From Marasmius tenuissimus (lineage: Eukaryota > Basidiomycota > Agaricomycetes > Agaricales > Marasmiaceae), in NCBI GenBank assembly GCA_029532415.1, contig JAQOTA010000061.1:620001-684000 (forward strand): a DNA stretch of 64,000 nucleotides. Reading direction: 5' to 3'. The notes beneath the pieces are model-generated. The model was not told the DNA's origin, made no database searches, and saw nothing but the letters and a program-made list of their open reading frames with translations. Numbering within the stretch: position 1 is the first letter of the stretch; each line of letters opens with the position of its first letter. This document shows, one piece after another, positions 23,799-35,619 of the stretch. The translations under genes and the position numbers were made by a program.

Positions 23799-26700
23799 CT
23801 AGTGAAATGTTAATCCTAAAGATTGCCTGAACAATTCGAACTTTGTTCTGCCAAGATTCTTTGAAAGAAGATCAGCAGGTTGTTTAGCAGTTTCAACGAA
23901 ATAGATTTGAGTCTTTCCGTATTCCACTGCTTCCCTGATGAAGTGGTATTGATTGTCGATGTGCTTTGTTCTTTTATCAGTAGCTTCATTGCTGCTGAGA
24001 AAAATAGCGCCTTGGTTGTCGCTAACACATGGAACTGATCGAATAGGGAAGTTCAATTCGTTCAATAACGACTTCATCCAGCAAGCCTGACGTGTACAGT
24101 CAGATAGAGCCATATACTCTGCTTCCGTGGATGATAATGCAACCATTTTCTGTTTCTGAGAGACCCAGCAAACTGGTGCATTGGCAAGCTTTACGATATA
24201 TCCAGTCTGTGATTGACGATCATCTTTATCAGTTGCCCAATCAGAGTCAGCAAAGGCAAGTAGTCCTTGGTTGGATCTACCATCGTAAATGAGTTTGTAC
24301 TTTGCAGTGTGAACAAGGTATTTCACGATGTAAAGTGCCTTCTGGAGGTGTTCCTGATTAGGATTAGCTCCATACTGTGACATCTTGATTACAGCAAAGG
24401 ATATGTCTGGTCTCGTTCCGAGAGCCAAGTAAAGTAATGATCCGATAACCGATTGGAATCTATGCCTAATCTCGGGATTAACCTCCCCCTGGTTTTGGGT
24501 TGGATTATAGCCTTCTGGCAAAGGCGTATATGCCGTTTTGGCGTTCAGAACTCCGAATTTACGAATTATCTTTTCAAGATAGTCTCGCTGATCAAGGATC
24601 AGTCTGCGATTCTTCCGATCTCGAGTAATTCACATTCGCAGAAATTCTGTTGGCTCGCCTAGATCTCGGCATTCCCAGATTTTCATGAATTCGCTTTTTA
24701 GTCTGTTGACAAGGTTGCGATCAGGACCCATAAATAAAGCATTGTCGACATAGACGACGGCAATGACCATATTGCCATTCTTGTTGAAGACATATGCGCC
24801 AGCATCGGATAAGCATCGTTTGAATCCCAGACGTTTCATGGATTCAGTACATTGACGCCACCAGGCACGAGAAGCCTGTTTTAATCCGTACAATGCTTTG
24901 CGTAACCTCCAAACCTTGCTGGAGTCCGTAATGAAGCCTTCAGGTTGTTCCATGTAAATCTCCTCGTCTAAGGCACCATAAAGGAATGCTGTTTTAACGT
25001 CTAGCGCAGAGATCTCCCAATCTTCAAGCGCTGCTAGTGCCAATAGAAGTCGTACAGTTTCGAATCGTACTACAGGAGAGAACAACTCGTTATAGTCTAT
25101 CCCTTGTTTCTGCGAAAATCCTTTCGCAACAAGCCTTGCCTTCTTACGGCCATCAGACTTGATGTCAAATACCCAGCGGGATTTCACTGCTTTTCGGCCT
25201 TTGGGTAGTGTGACCACATCAAAGATGTTTCTATCCTTGAGTGATTGTAATTCCAGTCTGCATGCTGCTTCCCAAGATGGTCGTTCATCTTTAGGACGCT
25301 TCTGGACTTGTTTGTATGTCCATTCACGAACGTTATCATAACTACTGGCTTGAAAACCATATAGTTGATATCTGTCATTCAGCAAGTAAACCAAGTAATT
25401 TTCTCCCCCTTGCTGAGCAAGATCGCTCATATTGTCATCTGTGTCCATAGGAGCGGCTGGATCAGGAACCCTATTTGGTATTGTTTCAGGTTTATTTGTC
25501 AGATTAATCTGACTTTGCCAGCGTGCTTGAGATTCAATATTGCGTTCGATTTCAGTGGGATGTCGATTTCCATAAACATTAAACAGACGGTTGGGAGTTA
25601 CTCTACTTCTTGGAGGGTTTCTTCTGACAGCTGCTGGTGGAGGAGCTCGTAAGTTCTCCCACTCATCATAGTCAGCTTGGCAAAATCCAAATGGATTTGT
25701 CCACCCAGAAGAACCAGCAGACCATGGATCCAGACCATACTGATTAGGATTGTGATCAGAGCCTTTCGGTGATCTGAATCCATCAGTATTTGAATGATTG
25801 CTGTTGTGCACATCATCGCTTTTATCATCCGGCATAGGATCCAAGGGAGGATCTCCCCCAGGCTGATGATCTTCACCATCTGATCCTGGTGGAGGTGGAG
25901 GATTGAAGAAATCATCATCATTGTGATGATCTTCATGGCCATCATACGGGTACGTTGGAAAGGGTATAGACCGGACAGGTTTGTCGGTTTTATCAAACTC
26001 TATGGATCCGGGCACTTCTTTTTGACATTTAGGAAACCAGTTCTCATTGAAAACTGCTTGTGGAGTAATGTATACAGAATTGTTGGTTGTTCGAAAGAAT
26101 CGATAAGCTTTTGATCCACTCTCGTAACCAATGAAAATCATTGCTTCAGAGTGTGGAGCAAGCTTATTTCTACATTTCGGTATGTATGCATATGCGCCAC
26201 ATCCGAACGTCCTGAAGTATGAAACATCAGGCTTCTTATTCTCAAACAACTCAACTGGAGTTCTGTATTTCCTTGAACGAATAGGAGTTCTATTGTAGAT
26301 ATGGACGGCTGTGAGAATTGCAAATTCCCACCAGTTTTCAGGCGCACAAGCCTGAAAGCGCATAGCTTCAGATTTTTCTCGTAGTGTACGATTAAATCTT
26401 TCTGCTCGTCCATTCTGTTCATGCACGTTGGGAGAACCTCTTTGTGGAAATATTCCTAGAGAGTTATACCAGTCCCATTGTTCATTTGAAAAGAATTCTC
26501 CCCCTCAATCGAAATGCACACTTTTGACCTTTTTATTAGTCTGGCACTCTACAAGAGCTAGCCAATTGCGCAATTTCTGATCTGTATCGCTCTTTTTACG
26601 AATTGGATATACCCATCCGTATGATGTTGCATCATCAAATAAGGTTAAAACATATTCGTTTTGATAGTAAGAGCGAGTTGGATATTCTATCAAATCACCG

Positions 26701-28667
26701 TGCACGAGCTCAAGAGGCTCCTGAGCTCGTTTAGAGGATAAAGGGTACGATTTGGCAACCATTTTGCCTTTGGCGCAGCCTCGGCATGGTTTTGTTTCTC
26801 CCTTCGAAGTAACCAACTTCGTTGGAAGCCCTTTAACATTATCCATTAATTTTCCTAAGACTCTGGGATCACAGTGTCCCATACGTCTGTGCCATAATTC
26901 AGAAGTATTGAAAGATACAACAGATGTGAAGGAAGTTTCTCCCACAAGAACCTTCGCGCTCATCCATCGTAAAGGATCATCTTTATGGCTTTGGTAAAAG
27001 CTCATTAAAAGAGAATCATCTTTCTTGCTCCGGATCGAAGTCTCTGGAGAGTCCAGTATAGTATAGTAACCTATACTCCGGAACTTCCCACTAGAGATTA
27101 AACGATGTGGGCTGTCGGGATTATACATCACTGGGTATAACTTTGTGACTTGCGTCACTCCTGCGCTATTGGTGTGTCGAATGAGGACAGTACCATAGCC
27201 TACTATTTGCACATTTGCTTTATCACCTGCTGATGTAGTAAGACCTATTGGCATTTCCAAAGTCTGATAGTCTGAGAAATCCGTTTTATACAGAGTCATA
27301 TGCACTGATGCCCCACTATCAAGTAGCCAAGCATTTTGCGTATCTCTCATTTCACAATCACTCAAAAATGCAGCAGAAAACGACTTATATTTTGTTGTTG
27401 CATATACAGAAGAAATACTACATTTCCTTGGTACTGAGTTCCTTAGGATATGATAGTTCTGCATCGAGGATTTAGTAAAAGTTTGACTATTAGAACTTTG
27501 AAACACTTGCCAGTCTCCACGATCATTGCTTTCAGCCCAATTGTTATCAACTCCTTCAAGGCCATCTCCATAGTCACAATCATCAAAGTACCGTTCATGC
27601 CATTGAAGCGGTTCTTGATTCTGACTTTGGAATCCTTGGCGAACAAGGAGCTCTCGACGCTCCCTTGTTCTGAGTTCTTCTTGATAACGTTGATTAGCGG
27701 CGTCTTCAACAGCTATCCAAGCTTCCAATTGGCATTTATAGTTTTGCCATTGAACGAATCTCGTGGCTTGATATGGTTGATTGTTATTAACAACCATAGT
27801 GATATTGCCAATACTTGTGCCATTAGCAACGTGTAAGGGTATTCCATTGGTCCTTTCTCCAATTACTGCAGGTCCGTAATTCTCGAATTGAGAGTTTCGG
27901 GGATCACTTGGAGATGTAACCCAGGGGTCAACCTCAGGTTGTTCATCTACCGGACTAAGTCTTTCTGGCTGATCCGGTGGAGCAGTGGTTGGTCGAGAAG
28001 GTACTTCAATGTAATCATCCTCTAAGGATTGTATGCCATAAAAAGATTCAGGAGAGCTTGGAGGTGTGTGGATGACTTGGTCCTGCCATTGTCGTACTCG
28101 AGGTGGTGTAGTTGCGGGGCGGTTTATGTATTCATGGGTAGGAAGGACTGGAGATTGGGAACAATTCATTGCCTCAGCTAATTCCATGAAATCTCCAGGG
28201 TATGTTCTTGATCGCTCACTGAAGCGACCACCCTTGAGTTCTCTTCGAGGAATATCAGCCTGAGTCATGGGAACAGACATTCTGATGTTGTTCATCCATT
28301 TGTACAAGTGCGTGTGCCAGTTACGAACATCTGGAAGACTAATGTGAGGGATGTAGCGAACCCAGTGCCTATTAAACCTTGGTTGTCTCCATTGGGATGC
28401 TCTAAATGGACTCGCTCTTATGTCTGTCGTTCCAAACAACCATTTTCCTTCAAGACCAAGTTTGACTAACGGATGCCAGAAGATAGGATTCAACACTTGT
28501 ACAGGAAGTGTGACATTCCTCTTGTTGACTCGGAAGGCTTCATCCACCGAAGTTGAACAAGGATTTCTAACTCGTTGAACAAATTCTTCAACGGTGCTGA
28601 TCCAATTTTTATTATTGATTTCAGCTATAACCGTTGATAGGTGTTGGAGGTTCCAGGTTGGTATCCG
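23799..28667 (-). pseudogene. Copia 1 pol: protease, integrase, reverse transcriptase, RNase H
   Basis: One reading frame with two stops. Upstream comes a proline-rich linker, then protease with the active site WLLDSGASVHMT (about 27310-27345), the gag-pre-integrase part ELWHRRMGHCDPRVLG and CRGCAKGKM, and the integrase core LFDDATSYGWVYPIRKKS. A TGA at 26505-26507 falls in HFD-stop-GGEF, where an arginine or similar is usual; the frame resumes with NGRAERFNRTLREKSEAM. Reverse transcriptase shows RWVFDIKSDGRKKARLVAKG, ALDVKTAFLYGALDEEIYME and YGLKQASRAWW. The catalytic YVDD is YVDN here (about 24745), which should abolish polymerisation. A second TGA lies at 24630-24632 (FLRM-stop-ITRD). RNase H keeps ADSDWATDKDDRQS, ALSSTEAEYMALSD and DNQGAIFLSSN. 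Read as a dead copy whose protein order is complete. Confidence 0.95.
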
Positions 28668-28927
28668 TATTCAAACGTGAACTTGTTATCTTCTACTGTT
28701 TCCATATGTAATATCCTTTGTTGTATGCATAATTCATGAAGAGCTTGACGAGGTGTCATATTATGCACTGCATCTCTTCTGATAGCATACATAACAACAT
28801 ATTTTCTGGTCCTGATCAGAATCCAGATCCAAAATTTATGGTCTGATGAGTTGCGTATTAGTTTGCAACGCATTCTGATCATGGATTCCTTCAATGCTAT
28901 GTCGTTAATCGTCTGATTTCCGAAGTC

Positions 28928-30880
28928 TCAGAATATTTCGACAACAGGAAGTAGGAGTTTAATCCCATTTATTACATGTGGTCTAGTATTCCTAAGGTTA
29001 ACTCGTCGCATCAAATTGTCATATTGTTCTTTGTATTCTTGTAAGAATCGCCATTCAACTTTTCTATTGATGAGAGGTGGCTTTGTAATGTCATCTCCAT
29101 CTTGAGAATAGTTTTCTGGTCTGAACAAATGAACAAGATCAACGTGGTTCCTAGGAAACATAGAATCTGCCCATGGTCCATAATTGTCAGGAGGTGTTGA
29201 GACTGTTACACGAATGTCTTTTTGTGTAGGCGGTGTCATTTTGAGATTCTCACCTTGGTCAACTTCGTCCGCAGGCGAAGTATGATTAGGTGTCGCCTCT
29301 CGTCGTGGCATCGTGAAGATAATTTCTTCATTACTATGCGCGCCATAAGAGTGTTCAGAACATGTATGACTATCATTTGATGAATGATCAGATGAAGAGT
29401 CACTATCAGGTTCTGTTGGAGTATCAGAGATGTACACCAAAGGTGGTATCTCGTCTCCATCGCTGTCTGTGTTTGAAATGGAAGTAGTAGCTGAAGCGAT
29501 AGCTTCATCTACTTGTTGAACCTGTTCTTCTAGTTGAACAGTTCGTCTATTGTTCCATTCTTGAACAGAAATGTGTCGTTCAGGGCGACTTTCTCTGTTA
29601 GCAGCGATTCTCTCTTCTAGGCGTGCCTGTTGAAGATCATACGTGTTTTGGAATGGGTTTGGTGCAGATGTGCTACCAGTGGGGTAGTGGTAGGACATAT
29701 GAACGTTTACTGGCCCAGCCATTTCGCGTTCAAAAACTGAGCTGATTTGCTCGTTTACTGCATTAATTTGTTTCTGGTATTCAGAAGGTTTCTCAGAAGG
29801 TTCAAGTACCGCAGTGTGCAATTGTTGTCCCCCTTTTTGAGTATCCTTCTTCTTTCCTTTGCCTTTTCCTTTGCCCTTTCCTCCTTTCTTCTTCCCTTTC
29901 TTGGGAGAAGATCCACCTTGGTTCTGATTGTTCTGGTTCTGGTTATTTTTATTATTATTCTTCTTTTGATTCGCAGAAGTACCAGAACGAGACTGATCAG
30001 ACCATTTGGGAGGAGAGTTAAATTTATTAACACCAGAAATTTTGGCGTTATGGGCGGTGTAGGCTGCAGGACCAGAATGAATCCCATTCCTTCTATTCCA
30101 TTCATTCGTAATTGCAGCAATCAAATTGGTAGGTTTTAGTTCTTCCTTCTTCATACGGGATACTTGCTGCTTGAAAAGCTGCCAACGCTTTTCATTAAGC
30201 TTAGCTGTGATCATTAAGCACAGCAAATCGTCCAAAATATCTACTCCATGATCCTTAAGTTGGTCCCGAACAGTCAACATGTAACTGATTCCCGGGACTG
30301 GGTTAAGGTGTTCAGGGAGTTGGACGTTATGCAAGTCCATATATAGATTCATCATCTTTGAAGAAGATTGAACTCCAAACGTAGATTTGAAGTTAGATAT
30401 GGTTGTGATTACCGAAGTTTTTTCAACATGCACGTCGTGAGCACGACGAGTTCGCATTTTGATAATACCAATTACTTTGTTACACCTAGCAGTCCACTCA
30501 GTTAGAGCGGTAGCTTCTCCTGAAGTAGCAGGAGAAGATATTTCAGGCATTACTTCATCCAAGACTTGAGGTATGCCTTGGGTATAGAGGTAACCCTCAA
30601 GTAATCAGTACCATTCTTCAAAATTTGAACCATCATCTAGCAAAACTGGAATGATACTGATTCCTCCTGACCCAGCAGGAAAGTTGCTGTCTGCAACCTG
30701 AGAGTACAACGGTTCTGTATTATAAACTTCTACAGAATTTTCTACTTCCGTTCCTAGAGTATATCCCGGTGTATTTCGGACAAACGTCGTTGGGGGATTA
30801 CTTGGGGAATGAGAAGCAGACCTAAATCCAGTTTGAGACATATTGAGGTCTGCCAAAAGTCCCATGAGCATACTCTTCAA
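28928..30880 (-). pseudogene. Copia 1 gag-like protein with one in-frame stop
   Basis: The frame begins MKSMLMGLLADLNMSQTGFR (or at the inner MSQTGF). It is broken by a TGA at 30605-30607 (FEEWY-stop-LLEGYLYTQG) and resumes in the same frame. The middle part, LNLYMDLHNV-like and LMITAKLNEKRWQLFKQQVS, is helical and resembles the UBN2/copia gag region. A lysine- and glycine-rich stretch (about 29830-29910) replaces an obvious zinc knuckle and may bind RNA. The C-terminal part is acidic and serine-rich. The region between it and pol (28625-28894) is open in another frame, so a frameshift or loss may have separated gag and pol. Confidence 0.8.
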
Positions 30881-31879
30881 ATATAGAAGGGTGGAGCCAA
30901 GAGAGTGTCAATTGACGAAGGCTTCTAAGAAGCACCCATAAATAAATAGGGTTCGATGCACACCGAGAAATGCTCCAAAGGTCTAGGACTTCTAACAGGC
31001 TGTATGCGTCAAACAGATCATGGGGTGTACCACGTGCAGGTAGTGCAGGGGAGTTAATCTGGTAACGAAGCCCTGCCCAATTGCTAGGGTCTTACAATGT
31101 TCCCAGTGTGTATCGGTGTCTGGTGTCCCAACGTGCTATCTGGTCTCAACCCCAGACTAGCAAAAGTATGAGTGATCAGCTCATACTGTCTGAATGACCC
31201 ATAGAAAGTTATTATTAAACCTAGTCATCCTTATGAATTGAGTTCATGCACCCTCTGCCTTAGGCATGTCAGTGTCCAGAAAGCAATCATAGGTGAGTTT
31301 AGAGTTTAACAATAACGTGGAAGAGAGGGGACATTGGGAGGGGAGTCCCTGTACATACTAAAATGGCCATGTGATACCGTAAAATTGTATAGTATCAAAA
31401 CCTAGTTGTAAGGAGATCAAATCTCCCAGCATGTATATCATGCCCGGTCTTTCGACCGTCAGGAATCATGGCGAGTTGGTTTATAAGCACAACCCCATAG
31501 ACCCCTAAACAATGCCTCATAATGAGGATCATCGCCAACCATTGGTTTTCATCGGCATTAGGCAGTGATAATATAAGATCAAAGCCCAATCCGGGTTATC
31601 AGCAGGGAGACAGAGCCGCTTACGTGGATAGGTCTATGCCGAAGAAGATGAAGCCAAGACAGTATGTACATGCGTTTGTGCAACATGCAACAGTACAGGG
31701 ACATAGTGGATAGGTGTAAAGGGAACTAACAACCCTTGACCTCGACACCAGACGATGACAAGCCCGACATCGCTAGAGACTTCCATAACCCATGTAGGTT
31801 ACAGGTCGTCCGCTAGGATGGTGGCGACACACGGGAGCTAGGCTACTCCGATCATAACATCGACCTGACCACCGCTTGC

Positions 31880-31892
31880 GGGGCCCATAACC
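31880..31892 (-). other. Primer-binding site of copia 1
   Basis: GGGCCCATAACC on the plus strand abuts the 5' LTR. It resembles the anticodon-loop part of initiator tRNA-Met (CAT anticodon flanked by C's), the half-tRNA primer known for copia elements. Copia 2 has the same site. Confidence 0.7.
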
Positions 31893-32410
31893 TGATGAGC
31901 CAGCATAGTTAAAGTGCACAGTGGGTATAACAAAGTAAACCTCACATGGGTAATACACAGAGTGTTCTTGTAGTCTTGAGATGCTTGAGAAGAGGTGATA
32001 ATTGAGTAGATTGTCCTAAGGCTTAAGGCCTTTTGTCCAGTCTTTTATACATAAGTTTCTGGTACATGTAATGAGTATTACACTAACTGAAACTTCTACT
32101 AGAAGTAGGTATTCGGCCCTAAAGGCGTAAAAGACATTAGTACTGTGTAAGTACTTCTACCATGAATGGTAGTATGCTTGGTGAGCATAGTCGTGTTTGC
32201 CTCATGTATTGAAGGCTCTACTTATGCTATTGGATAGCGACTGTCTATAGTGTCATATATGATGAAACTAGATGTACGTAGTAAGGTACGTAGACAGAGA
32301 TGTAGTACTTGCATGAGAACGCAAGTGTTCTAGAGGCGTAGCTCTATAAATAGTGTGACGCGTAAACAACACGTCAACAGTGTATCACATGATTTCCATC
32401 ATGTTCAACA
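31893..32410 (-). repeat. 5' LTR of copia 1
   Basis: A 518-base copy that should carry the element's promoter. It ends at the TSD AATAT (32411-32415), followed by host sequence. Confidence 0.95.
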
Positions 32411-32699
32411 AATATTTCCTTGATTGGTTAGTATTCATGGCCCCACCTGCCCGAATGCCCTTCTCTTGCTTCCCGATTCTTTGGGAGTCCAGACAGGGAC
32501 CTGGCAGGACTTGAAACTTGTCGCTGCATCATGTAAATATTTATGGTTCCGATTTTTTTACCCAATTAAGTGGGGGATTTATTCACCTCAATCTGGCGTA
32601 GATTTTGTGTACAACAAAAATAGATACTCAGCAACAAAGACTAGATACTTGGAATACTTGGAATACTGAGGGCGCATCATATGAATAAGCTAGTAAGCA

Positions 32700-33500
32700 T
32701 CGTAATCTGGCTGGAAGGGAGTAAGAGGCAATGCCCTGAGGTAGAAACACTTTTGGTTTGCAGCGTAACAAATGCGTCAGGAGTGGATTCCTGTTGGAGC
32801 ACAGACCATGATTGTCCCCTCTGCATTGCCCTTAGACAGGTATTCGTTCCTTGGAATGTCGCCATTCCGAAATCACCAGTGCATGGAGTGGGTCTCAGCA
32901 GTGATGTAGTCCTTGAGTGATATCTGCTTCTCAAGGTTGAGCACTTGAATCAGCGCAAATGGCTTCCAAACTCCGTCTGGATAGGTAAACGCGTCGTGCA
33001 GCTCCTTGTATATCACCACATGGATATCCTAATCATGAATGCCAATGAGGGAAAATTTACAGCGTGATGACAGGTGAAACTGACCTCTTTCCTAACACGA
33101 TTGATCTTTTGGACTTCTGCCATGCTACCAGACGCATACAGAGCAAATTTGGGGAGGTGACACTGTAGCTGATAAAACATCCAATCGATGCCCTCGGGGA
33201 CCATATCGTTGTGGAAGAACTCATAAAGGTCTGTGAAGAGTAGGGCCTTAATGTGCATTCGGTGCTCGGGGAGAAGAGACAGGACAAATACACGTGTCTG
33301 AGTGCACAATATTGGTCAACAACACATAAAAAAGATTTAGTGAACGTGTCGGCACGTACCCTGATACTCTTCTTGGGCTTGGATTTTGTTTTTGTGGGAA
33401 TGTCAGCTCGATGCATCTAGTGAAGGATAGGTGAGTGTTGTGAATAAAAAAGTAAACATGAAGAGCTTACGGTTAGCCTTTCTTCTACAACCCGAGGCAT
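32700..33500 (-). pseudogene. Uncharacterised basidiomycete protein, probable in-frame stop
   Basis: Exon 1 is MPRVVEERLT, with ATG at 33500 and a GTAAGC donor. The next is MHRADIPTKTKSKPKKSIR, then FVLSLLPEHRMHIKALLFTD, LYEFFHNDMVPEGIDWMFYQ, LQCHLPKFALYASGSMAEVQ and KINRVRKE. The following exon is DIHVVIYKELHDAFTYPDGV, WKPFALIQVLNLEKQISL, KDYITAETHSMHW. A TGA follows (HW-stop-FRNGDIPRNEYLSKGN) where a tryptophan or arginine codon would keep the frame. The protein looks soluble and helical. I do not recognise a domain. It may end naturally at that TGA, so 'pseudogene' is a judgement rather than proof. The neighbours on the same strand are similarly small. Confidence 0.55.
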
Positions 33501-33618
33501 TTCAGGGGCTGGGAGATTTGTCGTTGTCAAGAGTTTGGGAGGGAATTGGGCAGAGAAGAGCTGGAACGTGAATTTGATACTTATATACTTTTTTTTCGAT
33601 AGTCACGGTTCCGGCAGA

Positions 33619-34412
33619 TTATCTTCTTGAGTCCCAAAAGATCACCTCTTCCAACAGTTTGAGCTTGTACTTGGTGAATAGCCTTGTATAGCCCTCCATA
33701 GCTGTATGTGCGGAGTCAAAAGGTTTGTGATATGCCATCTCGCCGTCTGACGTCTCCTTGTATTCTGCGAGGTAGCGACGGTATAAATCATCACAATAAC
33801 CGTGATGCATGTCATGCTTTCCATATATCTTACAAATCTTCTCTTGAACTTTCTGAGCTTTTCCCTCCCATTTGCGTGCAGCTAGAACCCAAGGTCTGTA
33901 GAGGTGTGGATGTTCTGGCAATGAGTAAGAGTCAAATGCTTAGGGTTTAGAGACTGACTGCTCGGGTAGGACAAGCTCTACTCGCTGCAATGGATTGTTC
34001 AATTTCGAGGTACCTGGAGTGTTTCTGTCGAGGATAGTCAGGTCTTTTAGAACGTGAAATAAGCCAATGGATTCAGTAACACCCACAAAGATTCTCCCTG
34101 CCTTCCCAACTCCTGTTTCCCATGTCTAGAGCCCATACGAGTGCCTTGCTGCTTGCATATCCTTACAAATTGACGACAGGGAGACTATGAGCCAAAAGAG
34201 GCAGGGGAAGAGCAAGCCTTAACTCACCTTTTCTCTGCACGCTTATACTGTATTTCGGATTTATGTCTGGTAAAACACAATAATTAGCGACTAAACACTG
34301 AAATTATAGACAGATAATGAATGAAAACATACCTTTGATAGTACTTTGCATGTTTTCTCTTGGTAGCTTCTCGTTTTTCATCTGCTGTGATGTGTAGTGG
34401 AGGATGAGGCAT
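33619..34412 (-). CDS. Uncharacterised basic helical protein
   Basis: Starts MPHPPLHITADEKREATKRK, continues HAKYYQR, and joins over an intron to HKSEIQYKRAEKR. This lysine-rich opening with K(Y/H)YxR repeats is common in small unnamed agaricomycete proteins and may bind nucleic acid. After a longer intron comes HLYRPWVLAARKWEGKAQKV, then KICKIYGKHDMHHGYCDDLY, FDSAHTAMEGYTRLFTKYKL and VIFWDSRR at the stop. The open frame extends upstream to 34544, so an earlier start is possible. Function unknown. Confidence 0.5.
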
Positions 34413-34627
34413 GAGTGTTGAGAAGAACGTAGGAATTAAGTGCTTGACAAAGGTGGATTCAGGGTACCCTCCGTCCGACTTTTTCATTTGGCAAGATATT
34501 GAGCCCATCTGTTGGTTGTTGGTGGAAAATAAGTTTCCGAGCACATCTCAGACATTTTGATTACCAGGCAACGATGATGAGGGTTGGTATTCAAAAAAAA
34601 AGTGCGCCGGAATGTCACCCAGATCCA

Positions 34628-34850
34628 TTTCAGAGTTCAAGCGCCCGTCATTACGGTTTAAACGCCCGTTAATATGGCTTAAACGCCCAACAATAGCTCC
34701 GGGCTGTAGTTCGACAGAGTCTTCAAGAATCCATGAAGTTAATCTCAAATATGGCTACTCTTCATCCATAGACCTCAATTGTCATTCTGTAGACCTCAAT
34801 TGTCATTCCGTAGACCTCAATTGTCATTCCAAAAAACTCAAAAAGGTCAT
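34628..34850 (+). repeat. Two short tandem repeat arrays
   Basis: About three copies of an ACGCCC(G/A)..AT.GG(T/C)TTAA unit at 34640-34695, and three copies of TAGACCTCAATTGTCATTC at about 34770-34835 (19-21 base period). The second array sits just downstream of the small gene at 34934-35224. Confidence 0.8.
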
Positions 34851-34933
34851 TCCATGATTCTGATTTACTAAATTCAACACTAGTATTTGTCAAGATCAAC
34901 CTCAAGCTCCCTATATACACTCGTCACTCGTGC

Positions 34934-35224
34934 CTATGGAACTGGACCATTCTTAGGAAGCTTAGGAGCTCTTCCCCTGCCTGTCATTCTTCCAGGTGGA
35001 TAAGTGACGCCACCGACTCTGAAGGGCTTATAAAATCTATGGAAGAGAGGTGAGCTTGAGCTGAGACTCTCGAGCAATGGTACATACGTTGTCTGGTGGG
35101 GTGGCGCATATGGCTTCCAAGATTTATCCTGCTCGACGCACTTTCTGACTCTTCTCTTCTTTGGTGTGGCATATACTGCGGGTTTTTCATCATGGCAGGC
35201 ACGGCGGGGGTTCTGTCGAGGCAT
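34934..35224 (-). CDS. Small arginine- and proline-rich protein, one intron
   Basis: ATG at 35222-35224. Exon 1 is MPRQNPRRACHDEKPAVYAT, PKKRRVRKCVEQDKSWKPYA, PPHQTT. A 49-base GTATGT...CATAG intron gives FYKPFRVGGVTYPPGRMTGR and GRAPKLPKNGPVP. The total is about 80 residues, basic, with a PKKRRVRK stretch that looks like a nuclear localisation signal. No known domain. The intron and its clean reading support a real gene, but its small size keeps confidence modest. Confidence 0.5.
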   Translation of the reverse strand: MPRQNPRRACHDEKPAVYATPKKRRVRKCVEQDKSWKPYAPPHQTTYVPLLESLSSSSPLFHRFYKPFRVGGVTYPPGRMTGRGRAPKLPKNGPVP

Positions 35225-35619
35225 CGGATTTGCAGCGCTATTCCTGTGGCTTTGAGGAGATGAAGTTGAATAGGGATAGCGAAGAATGTACTCACAGGTA
35301 TTCACGTTGGTTCAGTTATAGTACCTCTTTGCGGAAGTTCAGGTTTATATTTGATTTGAATGAGATCTGGACTTTCACAAATGGCTTTTTTCGGGATCTC
35401 AGTTCTTCTCGAAGGTTGCGAACCACAGATAGATTAGGCAGCTTCATTCCCAATCTAGTTTAGACAGAACACCACAAGGTGAGAATCACATAAGGGAATC
35501 CAGAGCGGTGGTTGCTCAATTTGGGTCACTCGAAGTTTGGTTGAAAGATCACATTGGGATTTCAGGCCCCGGTACATAGATTCTTACATATACACGCAAA
35601 AAAAGTGACTACTAATTGC

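Larger units (their letters stand above)
23255..32410 (-). mobile_element. Ty1/copia LTR retrotransposon 1
   Basis: A 9156-base element on the minus strand. The LTRs are 23255-23764 and 31893-32410, running TGTTGA... to ...CATCA in element orientation; a 5-base target duplication AATAT lies at 23250-23254 and 32411-32415. By eye the LTRs differ by a few substitutions and one 8-base indel, so the insertion is young. The primer site next to the 5' LTR (31880-31892) fits half of tRNA-iMet, and a purine tract adjoins the 3' LTR at 23765-23774. The domain order, gag, protease, integrase, reverse transcriptase, RNase H, is that of Ty1/copia. Three in-frame stops and a changed catalytic motif make it non-autonomous. 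The gag-to-LTR leader (30881-31892) has no gene. Confidence 0.97.
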
